A stretch of DNA of 64,000 nt from Arenicola marina (lineage: Eukaryota; Annelida; Polychaeta; Arenicolidae). Numbering within the stretch: position 1 is the first letter of the stretch; every line of letters starts with the position of its first letter. The stretch covers positions 21,087,911 to 21,151,910 of the forward strand of contig OZ025256.1 of assembly GCA_964019135.1 (NCBI GenBank), read 5' to 3'. Positions 12,001-23,988 of the stretch are shown in pieces. The notes under the pieces were generated by a model. That model did no database searches. It was not told where the DNA came from and worked only from the letters and a program-made list of their open reading frames with translations. The translations under genes and the position numbers were made by a program.

Positions 12001-15000
12001 TACCGCCATACCGCCATACCGCCATACAGCCATACCGCCATACAGCCATACCGCCATACCGCCATACCGCCATACAGACATACCGCCATACAGCCATACC
12101 GCCATACAGCCATACCGCCATACAGCCATACCGCCATACCGCCATACCGCCATACAGCCATACCACCATACCGCCATACAGCCATACCGCCATACAGCCA
12201 TACCGCCATACCGACATACAGCCATACCGCCATAACGCCATACCGCCATACCGCCATACAGGCATACCGCCATACAGCCATACCGCCATACCGCCATACC
12301 GCCATACAGACATACCGCCATACAGCCATACCGCCATACCGCCATGCCGCCATACAGCCATACCGCCATACAGCCTTACCGCCATACAGCCATATCGCCA
12401 TACAGCCATACCGTCTTACCGCCATACAGCCACACCGCCTTACAGCCCTACCCCCATACAGCAATACCGCCATACCGCCATACCGCCATACCGCCATACC
12501 GCCATACCGCCATACAGCCATACAGCCATACCGCCATACCGCCATACCGCCATACAGCCATACAGCCATACCGCCATACCGCCATACAGCTCTATGTCCA
12601 TACCGCCATACCGCCATACCGCCATACAGCTATACAGTCATACAGCTATACCGCCATGCCGCAATACCGCCATACCGCCATACCGCCATACCTCCATACA
12701 GCCATACTCCTATACCGCCATACCGCCATACCTCCATACAGCCATACAGCCATACCGCCGTACAGCCTTACCGTCTTACCGCCTTACCGCCATACCGCCA
12801 TACCGCCATACCGCCATACAGCCATACCGCCATACCACCATACGGCCATACCGCCATACCGCCATACCGCCATACCGCTATGCAACCATACAGCCATACA
12901 GCCTTACTGCCATGCAGCCATACCGCCATACCGCCATACCCCCATACCGCCATACCGCCATACCGCCATATCGCCATACCGCCATACCGCCATACCGCCA
13001 CGCAGCCTTTCCGCCATACCGCCATACCGCGATGCAGCCATACCCCCATGCCGCCATACCGCCATACCGCCATACAGTCATTCCGCCATACCGCCATACC
13101 GCCACGCAGCCTTACCGCCATACCGCCATACCGCCATGCAGCCATACCCCCATGCCGCCATACCGCCATACCGCCATACAGCCATACAGCAATACCGCCA
13201 TTGAGCCATACAGCCATACCGTCTTACCGCCATACCGTCTTACCGCCATACAGCCAAGCCGCCATACCGCCGTACCGCCATACCGCCATACAGCCATACA
13301 GCCATACCGCCATACCGCCATACAGCTCTATGTCCATACCGCCATACCGCCATACCGCCATACCGTCATACAGCTATACAGCCATACAGCTATACCGCCA
13401 TGCCGCAATACCGCCATACCGCCATACCGCCATACCTCCATACAGCCATACAGCCATACCGCCGTACAGCCATACCGTCTTACCGCCATACCGCCATACC
13501 GCCATACCGCCATACCGCCATACCGCCATACCGCCATACCGCCATACTGCCATACCGCCATACCGCCATACAACCATACAGCCATACAGTCTTACCGCCA
13601 TGCAGCCATACCGCCATACCGCCATACTGCCATACCGCCATACCGCCATACCGCCATACCGCCATACCGCCATACCGCCACGCAGCCTTACCGCCATACC
13701 GCCATACCGCCATGCAGCCATACCCCCATGCCGCCATACCGCCATTCCGCCATACAGCCATACCGCCGTACAGGTATACCGTCTTACCGCCATACCGCCA
13801 TACCGCCATACCGCCATACCGCCATACAGCCAAACCGCCGTACCGCCATACCGCCATACCGCCATACCGCCATACCGCCATACCGCCATACCGCGATACC
13901 GCTATACAACCATACAGCCATACAGCCTTACTGCCATGCAGCCATACCGCCATACCGCCATACCGCCATGCAGCCATACCCCCATGCCGCCATACCGCCA
14001 TACCGCCATACAGCCATACAGCAATACCGCCATTGAGCCATACAGCCATACCGTCTTACCGCCATACCGTCTTATCGCCATACAGCCAAGCCGCCATACC
14101 GCCATACCGCCATACCGCCATACAGCCATACAGCCATACCGCCATACCGCCATACAGCTCTATGTCCATACCGCCATACCGCCATACCGCCATACGGCCA
14201 TACAGCTATACAGCCATACAGCTATACCACCATGCCGCAATACCGCCATACCGCCATACCGTCATACCTCCATACAGCCATACTCCTATACCGCCATACC
14301 GCCATACCTCCATACAGCCATACAGCCATACCGCCGTACAGCCATACCGTCTTACCGCCATACCGCCATACCGCCATACCGCCATACCGCCATACCGCCA
14401 TACCGCTATGCAACCATACAGCCATACGGTCTTACCGCCATGCAGCCATACCGCCATACCGCCATACCGCCATACCGCCATACCGCCATACCGCCATACC
14501 GCCATACCGACATACCGCCACGCAGCCTTACCGCCATACCGCCATACCGCCATGCAGCCATACCCCCATGCCGCCATACCGCCATTCCGCCATACAGTCA
14601 TACCGCCATACCGCCATACCGCCACGCAGCCTTACCGCCACACCGCCATACCGCCATACAGCCATACCACCATGCCGCCATACCGCCATACCGCCATACA
14701 GCCATACAGCCATACTGCCATACAGCCATACCGCCATACAGCCATACCGCCATACAGCCATACAGCCATACAGCCATACCGTCTTACCGCCATACCGTCT
14801 TACCGCCATACCGCCATGCCGCCATACCGCCATACAGCCATACAGCCTTACCGCCATACCGCCATACCGCCATACAGCCTTACCGCCATACCGCCATACC
14901 GCCATACCGCCATACAGCCATACAGCCATACAGCCATACAGCCATACAGCCATACAGCCATACCGTCTTACCGCCATACAGCCATACCGCCATTGAGCCA

Positions 15001-18000
15001 TACAGCCATGCCGCCATGCCGCCATACCGCCATACCGCCATACAGCCTTACCGCCATACCGCCATACCGCCATACAGCCTTACCGTCTTACCGCCATACC
15101 GCCATACCGCCATTGAGCCATAAAGCCATACAGCCATACAGCCATACAGCCTTACCGCCATACCGCCATACAGCCTTACCGCCATACCGCCATACCGCCA
15201 TACCGCCATACAGCCATACAGCCATACAGCCATACAGCCATACCGTCTTACCGCCATACAGCCATACCGCCATTGAGCCATACAGCCATGCCGCCATACC
15301 GCCATACAGCCATACAGCCTTACCGCCATACCGCCATACCGCCATACAGCCTTACCGTCTTACCGCCATACCGCCATACCGCCATTGAGCCATAAAGCCA
15401 TACAGCCATACAGCCATACAGCCATACCGTCTTACCGCCATACAGCCATACCGCCATTGAGCCATACAGCCATGCCGCCATACCGCCATACAGCCATACA
15501 GCCTTACCACCATACCGCCATACCGCCATACAGCCATACAGCCATACAGCCATACAGCCATACAGCCATACAGCCATACCGTCTTACCGCCATACCGCCA
15601 TACCGCCATTGAGCCATACAGCCATACCGCCATACAGCCATACAGCCATACCGCCATACAGCCATACCGTCTTACCGCCATACCGTCTTACCGCCATACA
15701 GCCATGCCGCCATACCGCCTTACCTCCATACCGCCATACAGCCCTGCAGCCTTACCGCCATACCGCCATACCGCCATACAACCATACAGCCATACCGCCA
15801 TACCGCCTTACCGCCATACCGCCATACCGCCATACCGCCTTACCGCCATACAGCTATACCGCTATGCCGCCATACCGCCATGCGGCTATACAGCCATACA
15901 GCTATACCGCCATACCGCCATACAGCCATACCGCTACACAGCCATACAGCTATACCGCCATACCGCCGGACAGTCATACCGCCATACCGCCATACCGCCG
16001 GACAGCCATACCGCCATACCGCCATACCGCCATACCGCCATACCGCCATACCTCCATACCGCCATACAGCCATACAGTCATACAGCCTTACCCCCATGCC
16101 GCCATACCGCCATACCGCCATACAGCCATACAGCCATACCGCCATTGAGCCATACAGCCATACCGTCTTACCGCCATACCGTGTTACCGCCATACAGCCC
16201 TGCCGCCATACAGCCATACCGCCATACCGCCATACAGCCATACAGCCATACCGCCATACCGCCATACAGCAACACCGCCATACCGCCATACAGCCATACC
16301 GCCATACCGCCATGCAGCCATACAGCCATACCGCCACACCGCCATACAGCCATACCGCCATACCGCCATACAGCCATTCAGCCATACCGCAATACCGCCA
16401 TACCGCCATACAGCCATACCGCCATACCGCCATACAGCCATACCGCCATACCGCCATACAGCCATACAGCCATACCGCCATACCGCCATACCGCCATACA
16501 GTCATACAGCCTTACCGCCATGCAGCCATACCGTCTTACCGCCATACCGCCATACCGCCATACCGCCATACCGCCATACCGCCATACCGCCATACCGCCA
16601 CGCAGCCTAACCGCCATACCGCCATACCGCCATACCCCCATGCCGCCATACCGCCATACCGCCATACAGTCATACCGCCATACCGCCATACCGCCACGCA
16701 GCCTTACCGCCATACCGCCATACCGCCATACCGCCATGCAGCCATACCCCCATGCCGCCATACCGCCATACCGCCATACAGCCATACCGCCATACCGCCA
16801 TACAGCCATACCGCCATACAGCCATACCCCCATGCCCCCATACCGCCATATCGTCTTACCGCCATACCGCCATACCGCCCTACAGCCATACCGCCATGCA
16901 GCCACACCGCCTTACAGCCATACCGCCATACCGCCATACCGCCATACCGCCATGCAGCCATGCAGTTATACCGCCATACCGCCATACCTCCATACCCCTA
17001 TGCCGCCATACCGCCATACCGCCATACAGCCATACAGCCATACAGCCATACCGCCATTGAGCCATACAGCCATGCCGCCATACCGCCATACAGCCATACA
17101 GCCTTACCGCCATACCGCCATACCGCCATACAGCCTTACCGTCTTACCGCCATACCGCCATACCGCCATTGAGCCATACAGCCATACCGCCATACAGCCA
17201 TACAGCCATACCGCCATACAGCCATACCGCCATACCGCCATACAGCCATTCAGCCATACCGCCATACCGCCATACAGCCATACCGCCATGCCGCCATACA
17301 GCCATACAGCCATACCGCCATACCGCCATACCGCCATACAGTCATACAGCCTTACCACCATGCAGCCATACCGTCTTACCGCCATACCGCCATACCGCCA
17401 TACCGCCATACCGCCATACCGCCATACCGCCATACCGCCACGCAGCTTTACCGCCATACCGCCATACCGCCATGCAGCCATACCCCCATGCCGCCATACC
17501 GCCATACCGCCATACAGTCATACCGCCATACCGCCATACCGCCACGTAGCCTTACCGCCATACCGCCATACCGCCATACCGCCATGCAGCCATACCCCCA
17601 TGCCGCCATACCGCCATACCGCCATACCCCCATACCCCCATACCGCCATATCGTCTTACCGCCATACCGCCATACCGCCATAAAGCCATACCGCCATGCA
17701 GCCACACCGCCTTACAGCCATACCGCCATACCGCCATACCGCCATGCAGCCATGCAGTTATACCGCCATACCGCCATACCTCCATACCCCTATGCCGCCA
17801 TACCGCCATACAGCCATACAGCCATACAGCCATACAGCCATACCCCCATACACCTATACCGCCATACCGCCATGCAGCCATACAGCCATACAGCCATACC
17901 GTCTTACCGCCATACCGCCATACCGCCGTACAGCCATACAGCCATACCGCCATACCGCCATACCGCCATACCGCCAAACAGCCATACAGCCGTACCGCCA

Positions 18001-19257
18001 TACCGCCATACCGCCATACCGCCATACCCCCATACCGCCATACCGCCGTACCGCTATACCGCCATACCGCCATACCGCCATACCGCCATACAGCCGTACA
18101 GCCATTCCGCCATACCGCCATACTCCTATACCGCTATACCGCCATGAAGGCATACCCCCATACCCCTATACCGCCATACCGCCATGCAGCCCCACCGCCT
18201 TACCGCCGTACAGGCATGCCGCTCTTCCCCCATACCCCCATACCCCCATGTCGCCATACCGCCAAACAGCCATACCGCCATGCCGCCATACCGCCATACC
18301 GCCATACCGCCATACCGCCATATCGCCATGCAGCCATACCGCCATACCGCCATATCGCCATGCAGCCATGTCGCCATACCGCCAAACAGCCATACCGCCA
18401 TGCCGCCATACCGCCATACCGCCATACCGCCATACCGCCATATCGCCATACCGCCATACCGCCATACAGCCACACAGCCAGACCGCCATACCCCTATGCC
18501 GCCATACCGCCATGCAGCCATACAGCCGTACAGCCATACAGCCATACAGCCATACACCCATACCCCATACGGCCATACCGCCATACAGCCATACCGCCAT
18601 AGCCATACAGCCATACAGCCATACCGTCTTACCGCCATACCGCCATACCGCCATACCGCCATACCGCCATACAGCTATACAGTCGTACAGCCATTCCGCT
18701 ATACCGCCATACCCCCATACCCCTATACCGCCATACCGCCATGAAGGCATACCCCCATACCGCCATACCGCCATACCGCCATACAGCCATACCGCCATAC
18801 CGCCAAACAGCCAAACCGCCATACCGCCACACCGCCATATCGCCATACCGTCTTACCGCCATACCGCCATACCGCCATACAGCCATACCGCCATACAGCC
18901 ACACCGCCTTAGAGCCATACCGCCATACCGCCATACCGCCATAGAGCCATACCGCCATACCGCCATACCGCCATACCGCCATACAGCCACACCGCCTTAC
19001 AGCCATACAGCCATACCGCCATACCGCCATACCGCCATACCGCCATGCAGCCATGCCGCTATACCGCCATACCGCCATACCTCCATACCCCTATACCGCC
19101 ATACCGCCATACCGCCATACCGCCATACACCATAACAGCCATACCGCCATACCGCCATACCGCCATACCGCCTTACCGCCATACCGCCATGGCGCCATAC
19201 CGCCGTACAGCCATACCGCCGTACCGCCTAACCGCTATACAGCTATACCGCCATGCC
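9071..19257. repeat. 8-bp satellite (ATACCGCC/ATACAGCC), about 1,270 units
   Basis: More than 10 kb consists almost entirely of the octamer ATACCGCC and its one-base variants, chiefly ATACAGCC, TTACCGCC, ATACCGTC and ATGCCGCC. Because 8 is not a multiple of 3 and the octamer contains no stop in any phase, all three forward frames read the same octapeptide (YRHTAIPP) and all reverse frames read MAVWRYGG. This yields overlapping ORFs up to 2,022 codons (9055-15123). Higher-order structure is present: the marker CAGCTCTATGTCCATAC sits near 10622, 11476, 12587, 13323 and 14155. There is no signal peptide, codon bias or frame preference to indicate coding. Confidence 0.97.
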
Positions 19258-20739
19258 GGTAAGATGTAGAACTCATTGTAGTTCTCATGCTCATTTAGTT
19301 GATATGCAAGCAGCAACTCCGGTAACATCAGATATACTCTGATATTTGTCGCTAATTGTGTAGAAAATAAATATAAATTTGCTTACATGTGTCCGCTACA
19401 TTGGCATAACGTAGATACAATGTAGATACAGCTCTTTGTTCCTGGATGCGCACCCCAATATACTCCTTTCATCACTCCTCACGAAATTGTCTCACCAATT
19501 GCTTCAATTCTATGGCAGTGTAGGCCCTTAACGTCATAATAGCGAGCGCAAGCCACATGCATATGTTGTCAAATCCAAGTCCATTTCGAACATAGCTTAG
19601 TGCTTTCATTTTGCGTAACAGCTCCCATGGGACGTTTTTGAGTTCGGAGGAAATTTCGGGGGCACCAAAATACCAAGCAAAATTTCCCCCCAACACCGGT
19701 CGAAATGTCTTATGTCAAGTATTCAATAATTAAATTGCATACCGTAAAACGGCTACGAATACATTTTATTAAGCGCTATCGATGGCTTCTATATATTGAA
19801 TCATGAGGCATATTTAAACTATAGTTTTCATTACCCTTCCCGAGTAGCAATGTTGTGGAATTAATGCACAATGAATAGATATATATTAGCGAATATTATA
19901 GAGGAGCTCCACTAGAAATCTGCAACATTTACAATTTGAATAATGCTAGAAAAACCCACGTATTTCAGACAATCAGTACTTCATTATAGAATAGTAGAAC
20001 TTTTTTAATCCGCAAATAGCTGCGCTCGCCCTTTTAGGTTTTACCTATTTGATTAACAAGCGAGCGTCATAGTGTGAACTTCTGTGGCGTCATGATGTAA
20101 CCATGCAAGCAACAGTGTGAATCTCGTGACGTCATAATGTAACCATATCACCAACACAATGGGCGCATTTCTTTGGGCCAGGTTTCGGTCTTCCGCCCGG
20201 GACCCGCAACAGGTGACAGGGAACTTCCGGGTGTGCCGATAGGGATATGCCTATTCCAATGAAATGCACACACCGTTCACATCCGGTGCACGTTGGGGCA
20301 CAGGAACCAACCTACTCTCAGTATCTTTCAATCAGCTGCCATCTCCTCCCGAATGTCCCGTGCTGTTTTGAACGGGGCACAACGGCATACCGAATGGCTG
20401 CGCGCGCACCCATACCCGAGTGAAAGAAGTATCGGGCGGTATACCGATGCGTAATGTGCGTATTCGTATTACCGCAGGGATATACCGAGCTACCAGAGAA
20501 ATGCGCCCACTTTATCCTTCGTGACGATATGATATCAACACACACACGTCATTACTACAATCACATTGGCGATGGCATCTTCATGAGCAATCACGAACTA
20601 CATGAAGACTTGAAGTCAAATAACGCTAAAACCCATTTATTTAACCAACCGTTTGGCAAAATACAAACGAGAAACCTAACGGAGATTAAGCGTGGCGAGA
20701 AAACGTGTGAACTATGACCGCTTGCGTAGCTTTGATTTA

Positions 20740-20912
20740 GAGGAATATATATATTATATTAAACAGAACTAATATATTTGATTAAACGGAACTAATATAT
20801 AAGATTAAACAGAAGTAATATATTCAACTTAGAGGGATTAATACTTCAGAGTTAGAGGAAATAATATATCAGATCTAGAGGAAATAATACATCAGATATA
20901 TCAGATTTCAGA
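20740..20912. repeat. degenerate AT-rich minisatellite
   Basis: Roughly 25-30-bp units contain a (TTAAACAGAAC)TAATATAT core, then a TTAGAGGAAATAATA form. Examples are ATTAAACAGAACTAATATAT, ATTAAACGGAACTAATATAT and TCTAGAGGAAATAATACATC. About six units are visible, with drifting sequence and spacing. Confidence 0.65.
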
Positions 20913-20939
20913 TTGTCACCCAACAATTTATTTATTTAT

Positions 20940-21140
20940 TTGGGGTGTGTGGGGTGGGGGGGGGGGGGTAGGGCACTACCTTACTGCAGTGGTGGGGTGT
21001 TCCGTACATGCCATTCAGAGGAGGGGGGGGGGTACTACCTTTATGCAGTGGTGGAGGTGTTCGCCCATGCCACACAGAGGGTGGGCGTGGGGGGGGGGGC
21101 AATACCTTACTGCAGTGGTAGAGGTGTCCGCCCATGCAAG
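20940..21140. repeat. G-rich triplicated motif
   Basis: Three tandem copies of about 70 bp each consist of a poly-G run, an ACTACCTTACTGCAGTGGT core, then a GTGTTCGCCCATGCC-like tail. A single relative is found at about 51547-51617, at the left edge of segmental duplication copy B. The motif therefore marks the duplication boundary in both places. Confidence 0.75.
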
Positions 21141-21981
21141 AGACTCCCCCAAATATTAGGGAGAGTACTATTCTGAGATTTCATTCTGAGTGGACTTCCC
21201 ATAGTTGAGTTTTAATAAACTCAACCAAAAACACTCAACTATGAATACAATATGTAACTCCCACGACAGGAAATTCTTATATGACATGAAAGACCACATC
21301 TCCAACAGTGACCAAAGCTCACATGTCAATTTTGCAACAGCGCAGGGTAATTTCCAAATAGCGTGTTTAGTCGTTACATGGGATAAAAGCGCTAACTTTA
21401 TTGACGTTATTGAAGCAGTCTTATTGAATTATTTTTAATTGACAATGTTAAATTTAAATTAAAAGTAACGTGGCATCGATACTGCAACCTATGGCAGCAA
21501 ATATCGTTGTAAGAGTGTACCAAGAAATCGTGGATGGGATTTTGATCTTTACTATTCTGTTCAGTTACTATCTTATTATTACGAGTTGGTGGTCATGTTA
21601 ACTAGTCCAATAGCATTAAATCTGAAGGCGGCCAAAATGCCGTATTCTGACCCGAATCGCCCTGCTGCCCATGCAATCGACAATCGTTGCCATAGCGACA
21701 CTGCATAGAACAATGAAACATGACGTCACGCACAAAAGCATTGTAGTTATAACTTTAAATGGCCCGCTTCCATGACTAGTTGCCTAGTTGCACGTGCCAT
21801 GTTTCTTGGCAACGATAAATATGGTATAAAATGGCGACTGACCAACTATATGTGGAAAGGCTTGCGACTTGCGGACAGTCAGTTCCAAAATGCTTTACTT
21901 TGGTCGTTGCATGCGGAAATTAAACCAAAGAAGCAGAGACAAGTCAACGCCTTAAATTAAGATTCAACTCGTAATAATAGT

Positions 21982-22165
21982 AATAGCGCGAGTTTTTCAT
22001 GGCGTTAGGCATTTTATTGGCCCTTCATCAAGCTGTAGCAGCCCTTCATTTTCATTATCCGCCCTCTGCCTTGCGGCCTCAGGCCGATACTGAAAATTGG
22101 CGGGCTGCTACAGCTTGGATATAGGGCCAATAAAATTACCTAACGCCCCGCTTACTCGCGCTATT
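21982..22165. mobile_element. palindromic MITE-like element, about 184 bp
   Basis: The two ends form a long imperfect inverted repeat. AATAGCGCGAGT on the left matches ACTCGCGCTATT on the right. Further in, GGCGTTAGGCATTTTATTGG pairs with CCAATAAAATTACCTAACGCC-type sequence, and AAGCTGTAGCAGCCC pairs with GGGCTGCTACAGCTT. The short core is not palindromic. It has no coding capacity, as expected of a non-autonomous DNA transposon. It sits only about 60 bp upstream of the proposed exon 2 acceptor. The matching interval is missing from duplication copy B, so presence or absence of the element there cannot be judged. Confidence 0.8.
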
Positions 22166-22224
22166 GTTATATTGATCCGGATAGATGAGTTAATCCAGTT
22201 CATTCGATTGGACATCTGTTCCAG

Positions 22225-23622
22225 AGTCTCGGGATCCGGGATCGCCTGAACGCCGTCCTGGAGATGATGATGTCCAGGGACACGCCCTTCTTTCTCCCCC
22301 TGGCGAATGCCCTGGGAACTACGCACAACCTGGTGAGCGAAGAGCTGAAGGCCGAGTTGCGCCTGGAGCTGGGCACGATGGACGTGCGACGTCAGGATCT
22401 GGACGACGCCTCGGCCCTGGTGCACCGCCAGTTCGGCACCAGTCGGCGGATCACGGAGGGAGAGAAGCGCCAAGTCGCCCTCCTGATCGCCATGAAGGCC
22501 AACGTGGTGCGCGAGACGACACGACGCCAAATGACGCGCATGTCCGAAGATCTGGAGCGCTTCCGGGCGACGACGCGTCAGAGCGAGACCCGGATATTCG
22601 ACATCAACGCGCGCATCCGGCGCTTCATCCGGCTGAACGACCTGGAGACGATGAACCCGTTCTGCGACCTGCGCTCGACCACCCAGGCCTTGATGCGGCC
22701 CAACACGCCGCCCAGGGACACGCTGACGGAGCTGGAGGACCGGGTTCAGTTCCTTATGTCGCGGCTGCTACGGCTGGTCGCTGAGAAGGATTCGCTGACC
22801 AGGGTGACGCGGCGGACTCTCTCTGACGGCGGCAGTAAGCAGACGTCCGGTCCCAACACCGGGCGCCGCCTGCCGGCCATACAGGTCACTCAGCCGACGC
22901 TAGGGGCAGCTACTGATGACGGTAACGGTACCGGAAGCGGTGGCGTTGTTAGTGGCGGTGGTGGTGGTGGTGGTGGCGGAGGTGGTGACGCTCCTGGTGG
23001 GGGAGTGGGTGGCGCTAAGGGAGATGGCGGGGTGCCCGGCGTCTCCATCCTGGAGGACTCTCTTCGAGAGAGGCTGGTCTGCCTGGAGGCGGAATTCAAG
23101 GCCAAGGACAAGATGGTGGATGACCTGCGCGGCGAGGTGCGCAGCAAGCAGAAGGAGGTCACCATTTTGAAGGGACTACTCCACAGCTATGGTTTCAACG
23201 CCGACGGCAACAGCAAAAAGGTCAAAGGTCAAGGGTCTAGAAGTTGGCGGTCCAACCCAGGCCACATCGGGGTCGCGGCCGGTGGGGCTGAGAACGGGGG
23301 CGGCGGCGGCGGCGGCGGCGGCGGGGGCGGCGGCGGCGGCGGGGGCAGTGGGACCGACGCCATGGCAGGGCGAAACGAAGGTCAAGGACGACTAGGGCAA
23401 GGGGTTGCAGGAGGGTGGAGTAAATCAGACTCCAACCTGTCAGCCCTCCCCCCTCTGTTGGGTGGGGCCGCAGGGGGTTCGTCCCCCACCTCTGGGGCAG
23501 CCTCCCCCGTGTCTCTCAACGGTAAGGGGACTAAGCCTGTCGTGACGTCATATCACGCGAGTCTTAGTCCACGCCTGGCCCGGAAGAGGGTTCACGTCGG
23601 CGACGTGTCCCGCCGGAAGTGA
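22225..23622 (+). CDS. CARD/coiled-coil protein, exon 2
   Basis: This 465-codon exon runs from the acceptor CATCTGTTCCAG (AG at 22223-22224) to a TGA at 23620. It opens in phase 0, as required by the exon at 6566-6718, giving a 516-residue protein. RDRLNAVLEMMMSRD and FFLPLANAL match helices 4 and 5 of a CARD, with LVSEELKAEL as helix 6. Helical, charged segments follow: about 130-190, 214-244 and 326-368 (LEAEFKAKDKMVDDLRGEV), which look like coiled coils. They are separated by glycine runs near 284-305 and 407-425. CARD plus coiled coil resembles the layout of scaffold proteins such as CARD9/CARD11, but I see no specific orthology. Copy B at 52122 is a broken paralogue. If the upstream exon were not used, the first Met would be at 22264. 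Confidence 0.72.
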   Translation, partial: SLGIRDRLNAVLEMMMSRDTPFFLPLANALGTTHNLVSEELKAELRLELGTMDVRRQDLDDASALVHRQFGTSRRITEGEKRQVALLIAMKANVVRETTRRQMTRMSEDLERFRATTRQSETRIFDINARIRRFIRLNDLETMNPFCDLRSTTQALMRPNTPPRDTLTELEDRVQFLMSRLLRLVAEKDSLTRVTRRTLSDGGSKQTSGPNTGRRLPAIQVTQPTLGAATDDGNGTGSGGVVSGGGGGGGGGGGDAPGGGVGGAKGDGGVPGVSILEDSLRERLVCLEAEFKAKDKMVDDLRGEVRSKQKEVTILKGLLHSYGFNADGNSKKVKGQGSRSWRSNPGHIGVAAGGAENGGGGGGGGGGGGGGGGGSGTDAMAGRNEGQGRLGQGVAGGWSKSDSNLSALPPLLGGAAGGSSPTSGAASPVSLNGKGTKPVVTSYHASLSPRLARKRVHVGDVSRRK

Positions 23623-23988
23623 TGTCATCGAGTGACGTCACTGAACATTGGAGAACTAACTTAATGCGAGGGTAATATCGGGACGCGTCCTGACCACACA
23701 TACGTCACCGGCCCGAGCGGGATATGCTTTACACATGGCCAGTAACGTCACCAAGTTATATCAATGGTCCAGCCATTACGTACTTTAAGTAACCTGGAAA
23801 ATGTGACGTCATCATGAATGTAGCATAGCTGCAGCCGGCGATTGGCAAGAACACGCTATTCAAGCTGCGTCTCTCGCTCGTCGACAGTGACGTCATTGTA
23901 TATACGTGTGGCGCTTAACCCCCTGCACCAACAAGAGTAACGAAAACCACGTCATCGTCTGCCGAGGTGACATCGCCGCGTGACGTCA
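23543..23988 (+). promoter_or_regulatory. cluster of five TGACGTCA (CRE-type) sites, copy A
   Basis: Perfect 8-bp palindromes TGACGTCA occur at 23543, 23633, 23804, 23888 and 23981, with several one-off relatives (TACGTCAC, TGACATCA) between them. The octamer is the canonical binding site of CREB/ATF bZIP factors. The first lies within the end of the coding exon and the rest lie downstream of the stop. All five are kept in copy B (53357-53809). Binding is inferred from sequence only. Confidence 0.5.

Larger units (their letters stand above)
19258..21981. other. intron, second unique segment
   Basis: Unique DNA lies between the octamer satellite and the element next to exon 2 of the CARD gene. 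It contains an AT-rich degenerate minisatellite (20740-20912) and a triplicated G-rich motif (20940-21140). From about 21085 it is also the left part of segmental duplication copy A. A TGACGTCA site occurs near 20127 and another near 21722. None of the short ORFs is convincing. Confidence 0.5.

Noticed and set aside
8970..15123. Giant ORFs of 1,688 and 2,022 codons
   Set aside because: They overlap each other in different frames and read only the octamer repeat; every frame is equally open because the unit has no stop codon.
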